Shown here piece by piece: positions 29,021 to 38,099 of a DNA stretch of 64,000 nucleotides. The notes under the pieces are model-generated. The model made no database searches. It was not told the origin of the DNA and was given only the letters and a program-made list of their open reading frames with translations. The position numbers and the translations under genes are program-made. Numbering within the stretch: the first letter of the stretch is position 1; every line of letters starts with the position of its first letter. Source of the stretch: Enterobacter_D sp963521185. Lineage in GTDB: Bacteria > Pseudomonadota > Gammaproteobacteria > Enterobacterales > Enterobacteriaceae. Where the stretch lies: NCBI GenBank assembly GCA_963521185.1, contig CAUQTV010000003.1, forward strand, positions 124,001 to 188,000, written 5' to 3'.

Positions 29021-29220
29021 TATTTCTCCGTGGAACTGTCATCTTGACGAGCAATGGACAAAATTCGTTGAACGAACAAATCACTAGAGGGTAAATTGTT
29101 AGACTCAACGCCGCCATAGCGCATAAATTCTCGCCAGTCGATATTGTTTTTCAAGAACCACGCGCGGGTTCCTCTAGCGCAATAACCCGCTTTGCGCAAG
29201 TGTGCGATTGTGATGATCAT
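29020..29220 (-). CDS. Small phage tail-module protein of unknown function (66 aa)
   Basis: The product reads MIITIAHLRKAGYCARGTRA at its start and includes FLKNNIDWREFMRYGG. Short proteins with this AHLRxAGYCxxGxRxF...DWxxF pattern recur beside tail-tip genes of many siphoviruses and Mu-like phages, but their role is not known to me. It overlaps its upstream neighbour by 4 nt and its downstream neighbour by 1 nt, which supports real, coupled translation. Confidence 0.7.
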   Translation of the reverse strand: MIITIAHLRKAGYCARGTRAWFLKNNIDWREFMRYGGVESNNLPSSDLFVQRILSIARQDDSSTEK

Positions 29221-29441
29221 TTTTTGATAGACTTGTATCTATAATTGCCATATGCAAGGACCTGCCAGTCTTGAGTCCAGCAGTCACCAAAAAAAATGCA
29301 TTGTGCTGATCCTTCTTCTATTTGTGGAAAGTCCCAAGAATCTTCAGTTGCGGCTTTTGGTGTTGTTGTATTTTGTTTTGTGAGTGCCGCTGACACGAAG
29401 TAAGATGCTACCATTACGGCAAAGTAATAAAAGTAACTCAT
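29217..29441 (-). CDS. Small membrane-anchored phage protein (74 aa)
   Basis: The product has one hydrophobic N-terminal segment (YFYYFAVMVASYFVSAALT), a linker, and a C-terminal motif IFFGDCWTQDWQVLAYGNYR that recurs in short tail-tip-module proteins of many phages. A role in tail-tip assembly or DNA entry is inferred from position only. It overlaps the next gene by ATGA. Confidence 0.7.
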   Translation of the reverse strand: MSYFYYFAVMVASYFVSAALTKQNTTTPKAATEDSWDFPQIEEGSAQCIFFGDCWTQDWQVLAYGNYRYKSIKK

Positions 29442-29467
29442 TTTAAATACCTTTGTGATTGAATTAT

Positions 29468-30283
29468 TCAGAATACTTTAATGATTTCCCATGGATTTAC
29501 ACCTGGCAAGTGGGGTATGCCTCCAAAATTAAGTGTGTTGCTAAATTTGGAATCACATGTGTCAATTACAAGGTTGCAACCAGGGTACGCAATAATTTGT
29601 GTGCCATCTCGAATGTCCCCGGCACCGCCAAATAAATTTATTACATTGCCTGTGTGGGTGCGTGCACCTCGACGTTCGATGATACCATTCTTATCAAACT
29701 CAATATAACCACCGCTAAACCAACCATCAGTTACCCCAGCGGGTACATTAACGGTAATACCTACACCATTGGAAGATGTTACGGTCATTCTAACCGCATG
29801 CTGATCGGGTCTAACGCGACAGTTTTGATCGTATAACGCATTCTGACAAGCTCGCCCCCAGCCAAGACGGACTCCTGTTCTGCTAAATGTTACAGCCAAA
29901 TTTTCTGCCCGTAACTCCGTCATCCCAGTTTTGGTTTGTTTAGTTCCAACTACCGACCCCGCCCAGATAGCCCTAATTTCTTTATCATCATCATTATGCT
30001 GATACTCGTAAATATTTAAACGTACAGGTGACGATGGTGGAATACCATTATATAAAATTGCGACGGAACAGTTTGCTGGTAGAGTTACAGATAATTCCCC
30101 GCTATCTGTACCAAATGATATTCCTTCGTCACTGATTGCCAACATTTGCCATTCCGTTTTGTTCAGTGTTATATTCTGGTCAGCGCTGGTGTAACGATAA
30201 AATAAACTATTCCCGTAAATGAATTCATATAGCCGTACTGGGCGGTTCATTGAAACCGAAGAACCATACTCACTCCAACTCAT
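29468..30283 (-). CDS. Phage tail protein of the BR0599/DUF2163 type
   Basis: The 271-residue product starts at an ATG with AAGGAG ahead of it, inside the end of the previous gene; the frame open to 30361 is too long. Two cysteine motifs, RACQNALYDQNCRV and GCNLVIDTCDSKFSNTLNFG followed by GIPHLPGVNP, are characteristic of the BR0599 domain of phage and gene-transfer-agent tail hubs. It probably forms part of the tail-tip hub joining the tube to the fibre protein. Confidence 0.78.
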   Translation of the reverse strand: MSWSEYGSSVSMNRPVRLYEFIYGNSLFYRYTSADQNITLNKTEWQMLAISDEGISFGTDSGELSVTLPANCSVAILYNGIPPSSPVRLNIYEYQHNDDDKEIRAIWAGSVVGTKQTKTGMTELRAENLAVTFSRTGVRLGWGRACQNALYDQNCRVRPDQHAVRMTVTSSNGVGITVNVPAGVTDGWFSGGYIEFDKNGIIERRGARTHTGNVINLFGGAGDIRDGTQIIAYPGCNLVIDTCDSKFSNTLNFGGIPHLPGVNPWEIIKVF

Positions 30284-31937
30284 CTCGTACTCCTTCGAAT
30301 TCGTGTTCAATAATAGCGAGGCCATCCGCATCTGTTTGATGCTGCCAACTAACACTATCATTATATGAATGACATAACGTCAGCCACGAGATTTTAATGA
30401 TCTCTTCTCGATTTACGCTTAAACTATTGTCCAGTAAGAGACGCTCTACATTACCGTTTACTCTTTCACAGTTTGTAATTCTTGCAAAATAATTACCACT
30501 ATAGGTTTCAATTTTTAAATCACGCCGACCAGATTGTGGACCTTTTATACTGATACCTGCATATTCAACGTAAAGTATGGGGCCTACAATATCATCGATT
30601 GCGATTAGATCGCTGCACTGACTTGGTAGCCAGACTGGACGTTGGCGGCCATTCAGCCAGTAAAATATCGCTCTCAATGCGGTTTGCTCAACACGTGACC
30701 ATACACTCCAGCGGTGTAACTGTACCGGAAAGGGGCGTGAAGCAGAATCTAGCCAGTATGGAATACCAATATCATTATCCAGTTCTGATATTAATCGCGT
30801 ATATTTTGCAGTTAAATCCTCTGACCAGTCAGCGTTTATCTCCATCACAGGAAAATTCCGATAAAGAGCCATTCTGGTTGTTTCCGGCCCGTTAGACGAT
30901 TCCGTTAATTGAAATCTGATTTGTGCCGTCATCACCCCGTCACTCAAGCGCTTAAGTTCAGGCTGTTCCGTCAGGCGGGCGCTCCGGAGGGGCCAGAGAT
31001 ATGATCCTACTGGCCAACTACTTTGTAGGGGGCGCAGCAATTCTAGTGAATCTTTATTTACAGCTTTAATAATTAGCGTCTCGTTTCTCGCTGTTATGGA
31101 GCAACTTTCGGCAATTAATATTGTCCCTCCAACAACAAAATCACGCCCTGATGCATCTATTTCAATTGTCAAGTCCCCGGCTTTTAGCCCGTCTGATAGA
31201 ATTGCCACATCCGGATAAACTGGTAGTGCCCATTCGGACGCACCAAAAGCAAACAGTTGCTGTTCCAGTAACCGCCGTTCCTGTCCCTCTACCGCAATTT
31301 TAAATTCGTAAGTCCGGCGAGGTGTTAACCGACGTGCAACCCGCTGTGATGCGCCGGTTTGAGATAATAAAACGTCGGTTTTCCATTCCAGTGTCTCTGT
31401 AATGCCGTCGTCCCACGTTGGACCACAAAGCCATGCTACAGAACGTGCTCCGGTGATACGGCATGACACAACGGGCAGGTCAGCAAATGCGAACGAGATG
31501 TTACAGTCTATTTCTGCCGGACCGTCGGTCGAAACAGTAACAGTCCAACTATTAACTGTCAGTCTGTTGAATTTCAACGGTGCAGATAAGCCAGATATTG
31601 ATATACCTTCGCTACCTGTGATTGTGATATGTTCCAGCATCTGCGTTGTTAAATATGCATTCCAGATCTGGATAGTTAGCACCTGATCTGTATAAACCGC
31701 ACCCAGAGCTATGGATTCCGGTATAGCCACAATGCGATTGTAGAACTGATCCAGCCAATTCTCAGGTATATATCCTGACCGAACATGTAGTGGATTGGGC
31801 TGAAAACGAGAATGAGAAACCCCGTTGACTACGTTAGGGATGATAATTTGTTGAATATTTCCCTGTCGTGTCAAAACTGGCACGGGCGAGAACGATACCA
31901 GCCGTTTAGCATTTTGCGTGACATACCCTGTAGTCAT
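30270..31937 (-). CDS. Phage minor tail protein
   Basis: The 555-residue product starts at an ATG overlapping the previous stop (ATGA). The C-terminal half carries WSVWSRVEQTALRAIFYWLNGRQRPVWLPSQ, a pattern seen in minor tail proteins that precede BR0599-type hubs in Mu-like siphoviruses. The N-terminal half looks like all-beta repeats. It is likely a distal-tail structural component; no enzymatic motif is visible. Confidence 0.65.
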   Translation of the reverse strand: MTTGYVTQNAKRLVSFSPVPVLTRQGNIQQIIIPNVVNGVSHSRFQPNPLHVRSGYIPENWLDQFYNRIVAIPESIALGAVYTDQVLTIQIWNAYLTTQMLEHITITGSEGISISGLSAPLKFNRLTVNSWTVTVSTDGPAEIDCNISFAFADLPVVSCRITGARSVAWLCGPTWDDGITETLEWKTDVLLSQTGASQRVARRLTPRRTYEFKIAVEGQERRLLEQQLFAFGASEWALPVYPDVAILSDGLKAGDLTIEIDASGRDFVVGGTILIAESCSITARNETLIIKAVNKDSLELLRPLQSSWPVGSYLWPLRSARLTEQPELKRLSDGVMTAQIRFQLTESSNGPETTRMALYRNFPVMEINADWSEDLTAKYTRLISELDNDIGIPYWLDSASRPFPVQLHRWSVWSRVEQTALRAIFYWLNGRQRPVWLPSQCSDLIAIDDIVGPILYVEYAGISIKGPQSGRRDLKIETYSGNYFARITNCERVNGNVERLLLDNSLSVNREEIIKISWLTLCHSYNDSVSWQHQTDADGLAIIEHEFEGVRDELE

Positions 31938-32893
31938 TCTGTCACCCTGTAAGCATATCCCCAAGTATAACTGCCGCTGGCACTCGTTGTTTCAACGTAT
32001 TCAAACGGTGGGATGATCATCCATGTCTCACCATTGATTTCGAACCGCTGACGAGGGGTAATGCCCGTCATAGTACAGATCTGCATGTCCGGAACTACCC
32101 CCAGACGCCGCCAAAGACCATCAATACCGCATGCATAAATAGAGTTGGGAACAGGTGCAAGTGTGGCACTCATTGCGCTCTGACTGGTCATTACCCTCAA
32201 TGTGTCAGGGTGATCGTTGTTACCCGATGAATTAGGGATATTCCCTGATAAACCGATCGCAGCACAACCTGCGCCACCTGAACCCCCGAAACAATACCAA
32301 CCAGGTGTGGCTACGCCGCCGATATCATCAGCCCGGACAAATGACATAAAATAATCATTGGCGTATCTAACAGACGAAAAGGGATAACAGTTGTTTGAAC
32401 CTGTAGAGCCCTTACTGCCAACGGTCAGCGTACTGCCGAACCCATATGCGCCACCCGAGAAGTGTCCTTCTTTATTTAGACGCCCAATGCCAAAATGTCG
32501 GAATTTATTTGCAGCAATTTGTACTGCGACATGCAGATACTCATCTGTACCAAAAAAATCATACGTGAGAAACATACCCTCAATTATTTCGCTGGTTCCG
32601 GCACCAAGATACGAATTGCTTACGATCTTTGCGATAGCGCGCGTGCTGCTATCTGGCTGGTCATTAAAAGCTTTACTTGAGTCGTAGGAAGAGTTGCCAG
32701 CGATGCAGTAACTCTTCGTTACATTTAATTTGGCAACACCAAATGACCAGAAATCATCGCCATTTTTTAGATATAACTCTGGATTGTCGCCAGATTTAAA
32801 TGCATTCACTGTCCAGCCTAAACCTTGAGAAAAGGTTGCTAGCTTTTCAATAAGCTCACTAAGATTCGCTGCCGCTCCCGTCTGATACGCCAT
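31934..32893 (-). CDS. Phage tail-module protein, paralogue A
   Basis: The 319-residue product begins MAYQTGAAANLSELIEKLATF. It shares the start pattern MA[WY]xTGxAA[DN] and general composition with its upstream neighbour at 32904, so the two are probably ancient duplicates. AAGGAG is 6 nt before the second ATG, which is preferred over the ATG at 32896. Gly/Ser-rich beta-type sequence suggests a structural or receptor-facing tail protein. No known domain is recognised. Confidence 0.62.
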   Translation of the reverse strand: MAYQTGAAANLSELIEKLATFSQGLGWTVNAFKSGDNPELYLKNGDDFWSFGVAKLNVTKSYCIAGNSSYDSSKAFNDQPDSSTRAIAKIVSNSYLGAGTSEIIEGMFLTYDFFGTDEYLHVAVQIAANKFRHFGIGRLNKEGHFSGGAYGFGSTLTVGSKGSTGSNNCYPFSSVRYANDYFMSFVRADDIGGVATPGWYCFGGSGGAGCAAIGLSGNIPNSSGNNDHPDTLRVMTSQSAMSATLAPVPNSIYACGIDGLWRRLGVVPDMQICTMTGITPRQRFEINGETWMIIPPFEYVETTSASGSYTWGYAYRVTE

Positions 32894-32903
32894 CATTCTC
32901 TCC

Positions 32904-33875
32904 TTAGATTAATTCCACAGCAAAATAATCAGATGTGCCCGTCCGCCACGCATTACGTACGACCAGAAAGCACTTGTCATCAATAGTTGTTATTGTGTCA
33001 CCAGCGGTTAGTCCACCAACGGCTGGTAGCCAGTACACACCATCCAGCGCGCCAAAAAAATTGTTTCCCGAGTCTTCCATGGCACGTAGTTCAATAGCCA
33101 GAAGGGGGCGAGGGTTGTCACTACCCGGGGCGCCTATTAAAGACTGCAACATCGTGCTGACTCCCTTACCATACTTATATCGCTCAGCGCCAGTAGGCCA
33201 GACGTAACGCCCTCCACCGCCAGTCGTTATTGATTCTGCTTTGCTTCCGCAAAAATCTCGCCATCCCTGATCCGGATAAAGTAACCAAAAATTGAGCGCT
33301 CGCGGATCGGCTATACTAGTGTTGTAATCTGTCGCCACAGAATAGCGGCGTAATTGAGCATCTGTACTACCCGCAATCACTAAGGGGTACGGGTATTCCA
33401 TTGGTGGAACCGCAGGCAGCATCAGTCCGCAATAAGCTGAACTGTAAATAGCGTTACTCAACTGAACGATCACGATAAAGCGGCGGCCTGTTGCGATGAT
33501 CCAGTATGTAAACGCTACGCGCTCTGCACATAATCCCACTTCGTGAGACGCATTAATCAATCCTGTGTGAATGTTGTCAGGGTTAATGACAGCGATAGGA
33601 TTAAAATATGTACCCCCGCAAAACATGAGGTTATAGGTATCATCGCTGATTTTGTTTGCTGTTCGTGCAGTAACGTATACCTGATCCGCACCGGACGACC
33701 CTTGTCCTTGCCATGCGTATGATGCGACTGCAGCTGACAAATTTGTCGCATCTGACATCCCATGATATATACGCGTCCAGTGTTCGCCGTTTAACTCAGG
33801 GGCTGATGTAAGAAATTCATCAATTTTAGCGAGTAGGTCGCACTCGTCAGCTGCTGTTCCTGTTGTCCATGCCAT
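32904..33875 (-). CDS. Phage tail-module protein, paralogue B
   Basis: The 323-residue product begins MAWTTGTAADECDLLAKIDEF and resembles the gene downstream of it in its start and layout. Its central part (FIVIVQLSNAIYSSAYCGLMLPAVPPMEYPYPLVIAGS) recalls proteins found between tape measure and tip genes in several tailed phages. The start codon overlaps the tape-measure stop by one base. Function is inferred from position only. Confidence 0.62.
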   Translation of the reverse strand: MAWTTGTAADECDLLAKIDEFLTSAPELNGEHWTRIYHGMSDATNLSAAVASYAWQGQGSSGADQVYVTARTANKISDDTYNLMFCGGTYFNPIAVINPDNIHTGLINASHEVGLCAERVAFTYWIIATGRRFIVIVQLSNAIYSSAYCGLMLPAVPPMEYPYPLVIAGSTDAQLRRYSVATDYNTSIADPRALNFWLLYPDQGWRDFCGSKAESITTGGGGRYVWPTGAERYKYGKGVSTMLQSLIGAPGSDNPRPLLAIELRAMEDSGNNFFGALDGVYWLPAVGGLTAGDTITTIDDKCFLVVRNAWRTGTSDYFAVELI

Positions 33876-34987
33876 TATGAGAGTTCCTGTTTTAGAGTTG
33901 CCCGATTTGCGTGGATAAATGTGAGTAGTGCACGATTTCCACCGGGAGTATTTAGACCACTAGTGAATGCCTTAGCGGCATCGAGTACGAGAGTTTGCTG
34001 AATGACGGGGGGAGCCGCACTGGCAAGATTGCGCCGATTATCACTTTCAGACAATTGAGCGCTGGTATTAACACGTGGGAAAGATAGTGCTGGAGGACTG
34101 ACTAATCCGCCATCGCTAAATGCTGCCAGTCCACCAGAATTAAGGGCATGCATGAACGCGACTCCGTATCGCTGCACACTGGCAGCATTGATGACATATT
34201 CGCCATTTGAAAGACGCGCAGGAATAGAATCTGACGTACCCGTTCCTGGCCCACTAATATAGCCGCCATCTGCTGCGAACAATGCCATTGCAGATGCGCC
34301 AGTTTTTGCTATTTTACTTCCTGCGTTTGCCGCAGAAATAGCCCCAGCCATTGCGGCTGAACCTGTTGTGAAAGCAGTTGCAAGCGCAGCTGTTAATGTC
34401 GTCGCGCCGGCCGTGAATGCTGCAACCATTGATGTGGATATTGACATTGCGCCAGTTGTACAGGCTGTAGATATGGCTGTGGCATACTGAAGCGCGCCAG
34501 CTGTATCGTTTACTGTGCCAGCAACCATACCTGTAGCACTTTCTGCTGCCGTACCGCTAAATAGGCCGAACATATTGGAGCCAAGGTCGAAGAGCCCGGT
34601 TGTTATCATTTCGCTCAAATTATGTGCCGCAGTTTTTTTAATTGCCTCAACAGTAGATATAGCCATATTGTTGAAAGCATCAGAGAGATTCATTGTGCCG
34701 CTTGCAAGACCGAGCAGACCGCTTTCCATCCCGCTCTGTAATCCCGATTTGAACGCGCCAGCTATCTTCTGTGTAGCCGAATGCAGGAGCAATATTTGCT
34801 CATCCAGTGAACCGAGTTCAGTTCGCGCGTTGTTGATGCCAGCGGCTGCGTTCTGGCTACTACGTGCGATCTGTTTAGTGTTTTCACCCATGTCATTCAG
34901 CGATCTATTCAAATCATCTATGGCTTTTTTAGCCCTTTTTAGATCTGTCTGAATTTGTGATTGCAATGCACTGTTGTCGCTAGGCAT
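33875..34987 (-). CDS. Short phage tail tape-measure protein
   Basis: The 370-residue product has an N-terminal coiled-coil region (SQIQTDLKRAKKAIDDLNRS and following), a long Ala/Thr/Gly-rich hydrophobic middle, and the C-terminal signature ADGGYISGPGTGTSDSIPAR followed by LSNGEYVINAASVQRYG, which is typical of lambda-like tape measures. AGAGGGG lies 9 nt before the ATG at 34987, preferred to the TTG at 34996. Most siphovirus tape measures are two to four times longer, so the tail it would build is short. It follows the tail chaperone, the standard position. Confidence 0.78.
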   Translation of the reverse strand: MPSDNSALQSQIQTDLKRAKKAIDDLNRSLNDMGENTKQIARSSQNAAAGINNARTELGSLDEQILLLHSATQKIAGAFKSGLQSGMESGLLGLASGTMNLSDAFNNMAISTVEAIKKTAAHNLSEMITTGLFDLGSNMFGLFSGTAAESATGMVAGTVNDTAGALQYATAISTACTTGAMSISTSMVAAFTAGATTLTAALATAFTTGSAAMAGAISAANAGSKIAKTGASAMALFAADGGYISGPGTGTSDSIPARLSNGEYVINAASVQRYGVAFMHALNSGGLAAFSDGGLVSPPALSFPRVNTSAQLSESDNRRNLASAAPPVIQQTLVLDAAKAFTSGLNTPGGNRALLTFIHANRATLKQELS

Positions 34988-35151
34988 TAAATTCAACCCC
35001 TCTTAAAACTATCTGGTAAGAAGGAATGAGAATCCGATAGTAAAAGAATCGTTTGGATTGCACATTCCCACTCTAACTTTGTCGGCCAGTATGTCGACGT
35101 TAAATACAGATACACTTCCGTAGTTTATGACTGACGGTCGGTAGAGCGCTG

Positions 35152-35771
35152 CTATAAACCGATTAATATCTTTTTAAACGTTTCGATATATTTTTTTAAC
35201 CCCTTGCCTCCAGACACACCGGCATTGATATCAAGAGCGTCAGATATTCTTCTTTCCAGCTTCAGCCGCTGCGCCTGCGTGTAATACAACTCAATCTGGC
35301 GCGCAGTGTATCTGCCAATAACGTCGGAATGATGACCGCAGGCAATCAGCGTGCTGAAGATTTCGCCCCAGCATGGTGACGAATTTGCCTCACCATTTTT
35401 TCCATTGCTGGCCGAACGGCGGCTCGGGTAAAAAAACCGGCGTTAACTCCCCACCATGTCAGCAGCAGAGAATCTGAATCTGGCCCCGCCAACTCAGCGA
35501 CCCAATCAGCAGATTGACCGGTCGAAAGAGCTACAGCCTGGATCACTTCTGATTCATGTTTCGCCAGAAGATCCATTAGGCTATCAAGCGGAATTTCTCC
35601 GTCTGGCGCCAGACCATCAAGTAATTCTGCAAACGCATCGGACAAAGTTTTAAGAATAGGTCGATGCTGAAGTTGCTCTTTTATGGTGTATTCATGGACT
35701 GTGACGGATTTCCCGGATATTAGCAGTTCGCGGGATGGAAACAGTATGGCCAAATCATCATTGTCGCTCAT
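35152..35771 (-). CDS. Tail assembly chaperone, -1 frameshifted long form (206 aa)
   Basis: Reading starts in the 141-codon frame, slips back one base at T TTT TTT (35436-35430) after codon 114, and continues in the -1 frame through YPSRRSASNG, CWGEIFSTLIACG, IGRYTARQIELYYTQAQRL and KLERRISDALDINAG to a TAG at 35154-35152. That gives 114 + 92 = 206 residues. The -1 frame has no good start codon of its own at its beginning and is open only from near the slip site. This reproduces the conserved gpG/gpGT scheme of lambda-like tails, with the tape measure next downstream. Confidence 0.72.
35346..35771 (-). CDS. Tail assembly chaperone, short form (141 aa)
   Basis: The unshifted product starts MSDNDDLAILFPSRELLISG and ends MVRQIRHHAGAKSSAR. 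Size, acidic character, position between tail tube and tape measure, and the internal slippery site mark it as the gpG-type chaperone. Its start overlaps the tail-tube stop (ATGA). Chaperones of this type coat the tape measure until the tube polymerises. Sequence identity to a named family was not checked. Confidence 0.75.
   Translation of the reverse strand: MSDNDDLAILFPSRELLISGKSVTVHEYTIKEQLQHRPILKTLSDAFAELLDGLAPDGEIPLDSLMDLLAKHESEVIQAVALSTGQSADWVAELAGPDSDSLLLTWWGVNAGFFTRAAVRPAMEKMVRQIRHHAGAKSSAR
35430..35436 (-). other. Programmed -1 frameshift site (T TTT TTT)
   Basis: On the coding strand the sequence is GGT TTT TTT ACC in the zero frame, a perfect X XXY YYZ heptamer with seven T residues. 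The -1 frame downstream is open for 92 codons, whereas the zero frame stops 27 codons later. Confidence 0.72.
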
Positions 35772-36520
35772 CGGGTTACGCTTCCTACGTGGATAAGGCG
35801 ACCATAACGTCCATAAATAGTATCAGCGTTTTTACGCTGAGTATCAGCTAAAGCTATGGCTGTTGTCTCAAGACCGGCCAGAGAGGTATCTGTATTAATA
35901 AGAGATAGGGCGCTGGTTGGGTCATATTTCAACTTGTACAATTCAAGAATCACTCGTTGTTCATCTTCTGCCATGTTTAAACCTTCAAAACGGAATGCAA
36001 CCTCTACCGGGTTTTGGTCGAAAATACTTGTAACCGTACTAGGACCAAATGTGTAACTCACTGAAGGAGCTTTAGCTTGGTCGGTGAGGAACGTAATTGC
36101 GCCGAACTCAGCGTCAACGGTGAAATCCGTTTCGATTACTAGATCATCAATGACAACATCCGAAATATTCTGATGTTCCAGGCTAAAACGTTCACCTATT
36201 TTAATATTCGCTGGTAGTGTTTCGGACGTGACAGTTCCTGACGGAATAGTTGCGTTCTGGCCATACAGTACTAACGCCAGATTGTCCGGGTTATAGTCGT
36301 GCCAGGTGGATGTAACGCTAGCTTCTTTGCTGGTAATGAGACGGCGTACTTCCGCACGCTGACCACTGTAGCTATCCTTATGGGAAAAACTCTCAACTGT
36401 CATTGCAACCTGTAATGCCGAAACGTCGCCAATCCAGCGCCATGCTCCCGGTTTACCATCAAGGTCACGGGGGGCCAAATATACTTTTCCCTGTCCATAG
36501 TAGTAGGTTTCCTGGTCCAT
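35768..36520 (-). CDS. Phage major tail tube protein
   Basis: The 250-residue product begins MDQETYYYGQGKVYLAPRDL and has beta-rich sequence with VAFRFEGLNMAEDEQRVILELYKLKYDP near the end, a segment typical of major tail tube proteins that lie just before the chaperone. It would polymerise into the tail tube. It is preceded by the tail terminator 148 nt upstream and overlaps the chaperone start. Confidence 0.72.
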   Translation of the reverse strand: MDQETYYYGQGKVYLAPRDLDGKPGAWRWIGDVSALQVAMTVESFSHKDSYSGQRAEVRRLITSKEASVTSTWHDYNPDNLALVLYGQNATIPSGTVTSETLPANIKIGERFSLEHQNISDVVIDDLVIETDFTVDAEFGAITFLTDQAKAPSVSYTFGPSTVTSIFDQNPVEVAFRFEGLNMAEDEQRVILELYKLKYDPTSALSLINTDTSLAGLETTAIALADTQRKNADTIYGRYGRLIHVGSVTR

Positions 36521-36668
36521 TTATTTTCTCCTAAATATGATTTTTACGGATGCTTTCATGCAATATCGTGATGAATTATTAAATTCTGTAGGTCTTTTGT
36601 AGAACGACCCCATTTACTATCAGGTGCTTATGATTTTAATGGGTTTTAAATCAAATTTTTCAAGAGCT

Positions 36669-37121
36669 TCATATGCTTGCGGGAATTTGTACCTGAAAAA
36701 GCAAAGGAAAATAGCCAAAGCCATTATCGTATTTTACTGGCATATGCTGCGAGTGGCGACGAAAAGGGCGAATACGGTTTCTTGGCTGCCAACCACTTAA
36801 TGTGTTAATAACCTGACTGATAAACGGTCCTGCAGGATTGCTCAAAACTTCGTCTTTACCGCTTTCTTCTGTGTAATGCACTGCAACAATAATGGCCCAT
36901 AGTTGGGTTACATATTGCTGACGTGCAAGATGACCTCCGGTCGCGCTGGGTTGGTCGTTGATCACATCACCCTGATAAACCACATAAGCTGCCGGGGCTG
37001 AATTGTTGGTAGATGTCATATTGGCCAGGCCTGCTGCACCGGATATTTCAATGAACCCATTGGTTTCAGTGCGAAGGCGCTCTATAATCAGAGGCTCGCA
37101 AAAAAGATAATCCTTGCTCAC
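36669..37121 (-). CDS. Phage tail terminator / minor tail protein
   Basis: The 150-residue product (LFCEPLIIERLRTETNGFIEI, AAYVVYQGDVINDQ, QLWAIIVAVHYTEE, YFPLLFQVQIP) has the size, position and pattern of tail terminator proteins (gpU/Gp37-like) that cap the tube. In complete phages such genes directly follow the head-tail connectors; here the preceding kilobase is empty. It marks the 5' end of the tail operon. Confidence 0.68.
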   Translation of the reverse strand: MSKDYLFCEPLIIERLRTETNGFIEISGAAGLANMTSTNNSAPAAYVVYQGDVINDQPSATGGHLARQQYVTQLWAIIVAVHYTEESGKDEVLSNPAGPFISQVINTLSGWQPRNRIRPFRRHSQHMPVKYDNGFGYFPLLFQVQIPASI

Positions 37122-38099
37122 TACAGTCCCCTTAAACTACTCAATTAGATTATGGACAATGTTAGTTCAATCGAACTAGCTGACGGTCAATCGTTCCCTG
37201 CCTGGGCAGATCTTATTTCAATCGTCCCCATTAAAGGGGTATGCAATGCTTTGTTAGCTTAATAGTTTTCATCGCGTTATACATTACTTCAAATCCTTAC
37301 GTTATGGATAAGAAAAACCGATCTTACCACTGCTTTCGGCATTATCATCGAAACCAGTCAGTAACGACTTACCTGATATCATGGCAATTTCGCCGAGTTT
37401 TATATTGTATGTCTCTGCAGCGAGATTTGCTTTGGGTTAGTACCTTCCATACGGTAAAGAATGCCACAGTATCAAGATTGCAACTAGTGGAGCAGGTTCG
37501 TCACTTTATATATGGGAATGTTAATAAATAGAAGTAATTATCAATCTAATAGTCCCACGTAAAAAAGTATTGCATTTGAAAGTAAGACATACATCTCAAA
37601 TTTTATAAATTAAGAGCATCGTTGTTGTTGTATGCGCAATAGAATGTTACGGGTATTTGTGTTGTTGTTACGTATTTGGACTAATGTGGGTGTGTGTATG
37701 TTTAACAAATTGGTTGGTGCTGAGTTTACATTTTAATTTTAAATATTTCAAAAGAAGGTCGCGACTACATCTTAACTGGTGGGATAGCCATTATCGTAGC
37801 CGTAGATATGAGGCATTTTCTCGAAAATTTTGAAATTTTGTTGAGTTAAACTTCGGGGCGGGGGTAAGCAAGGGTATTGGTTCAAGGTTAGTACTCAGAC
37901 AGCACAGCCTTAAGTCCTATCACATTAGCGCAATCGTTGTTTAAAGTTCTCAAGTTGTAGACTCTAAAGTTCCTCTGATGTTACCGATATGAGAAATTAG
38001 AATAAATGACGTTACAGTTTGTTGACATAACATGGCCTCAGTTAACTTCAATTCTGAGGCCATTTAACCACACGGGGAAGGGTAAATGCTTAGCAAGTT
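37122..38099. other. Kilobase without genes between mor and the tail operon
   Basis: This AT-rich 978-nt segment sits exactly where lysis, packaging and head genes would lie in a Mu-like phage. No frame encodes a recognisable protein; the forward frame at 37241-37531 has no ribosome binding site and low-complexity-like content. It should hold the late promoter for the tail operon (close to 37130) and the mor terminator (inverted repeat at 38032-38063). Confidence 0.5.
38032..38063 (-). terminator. Inverted repeat downstream of the mor-like gene
   Basis: ATGGCCTCAG and CTGAGGCCAT form a perfect 10-bp stem around a 12-nt loop, 37 nt after the mor-like stop. The T-run is weak, so it is a probable rather than certain terminator. 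Confidence 0.5.

Noticed and set aside
35157..35400. Reading the chaperone's second frame as a sequencing error in the A7/T7 run
   Set aside because: The frame change falls exactly on an in-phase slippery heptamer and at the conserved place for programmed shifting before a tape measure.
37241..37531. Forward open frame of 96 codons in the gap between mor and the tail operon
   Set aside because: It has no ribosome binding site, runs against the operon, has unusual composition and matches no family I know.
26646..38040. ATGGCCTCA present at the left island margin and near 38032 as a possible attachment repeat
   Set aside because: Nine bases only, and the right copy is part of the mor terminator rather than the island end.
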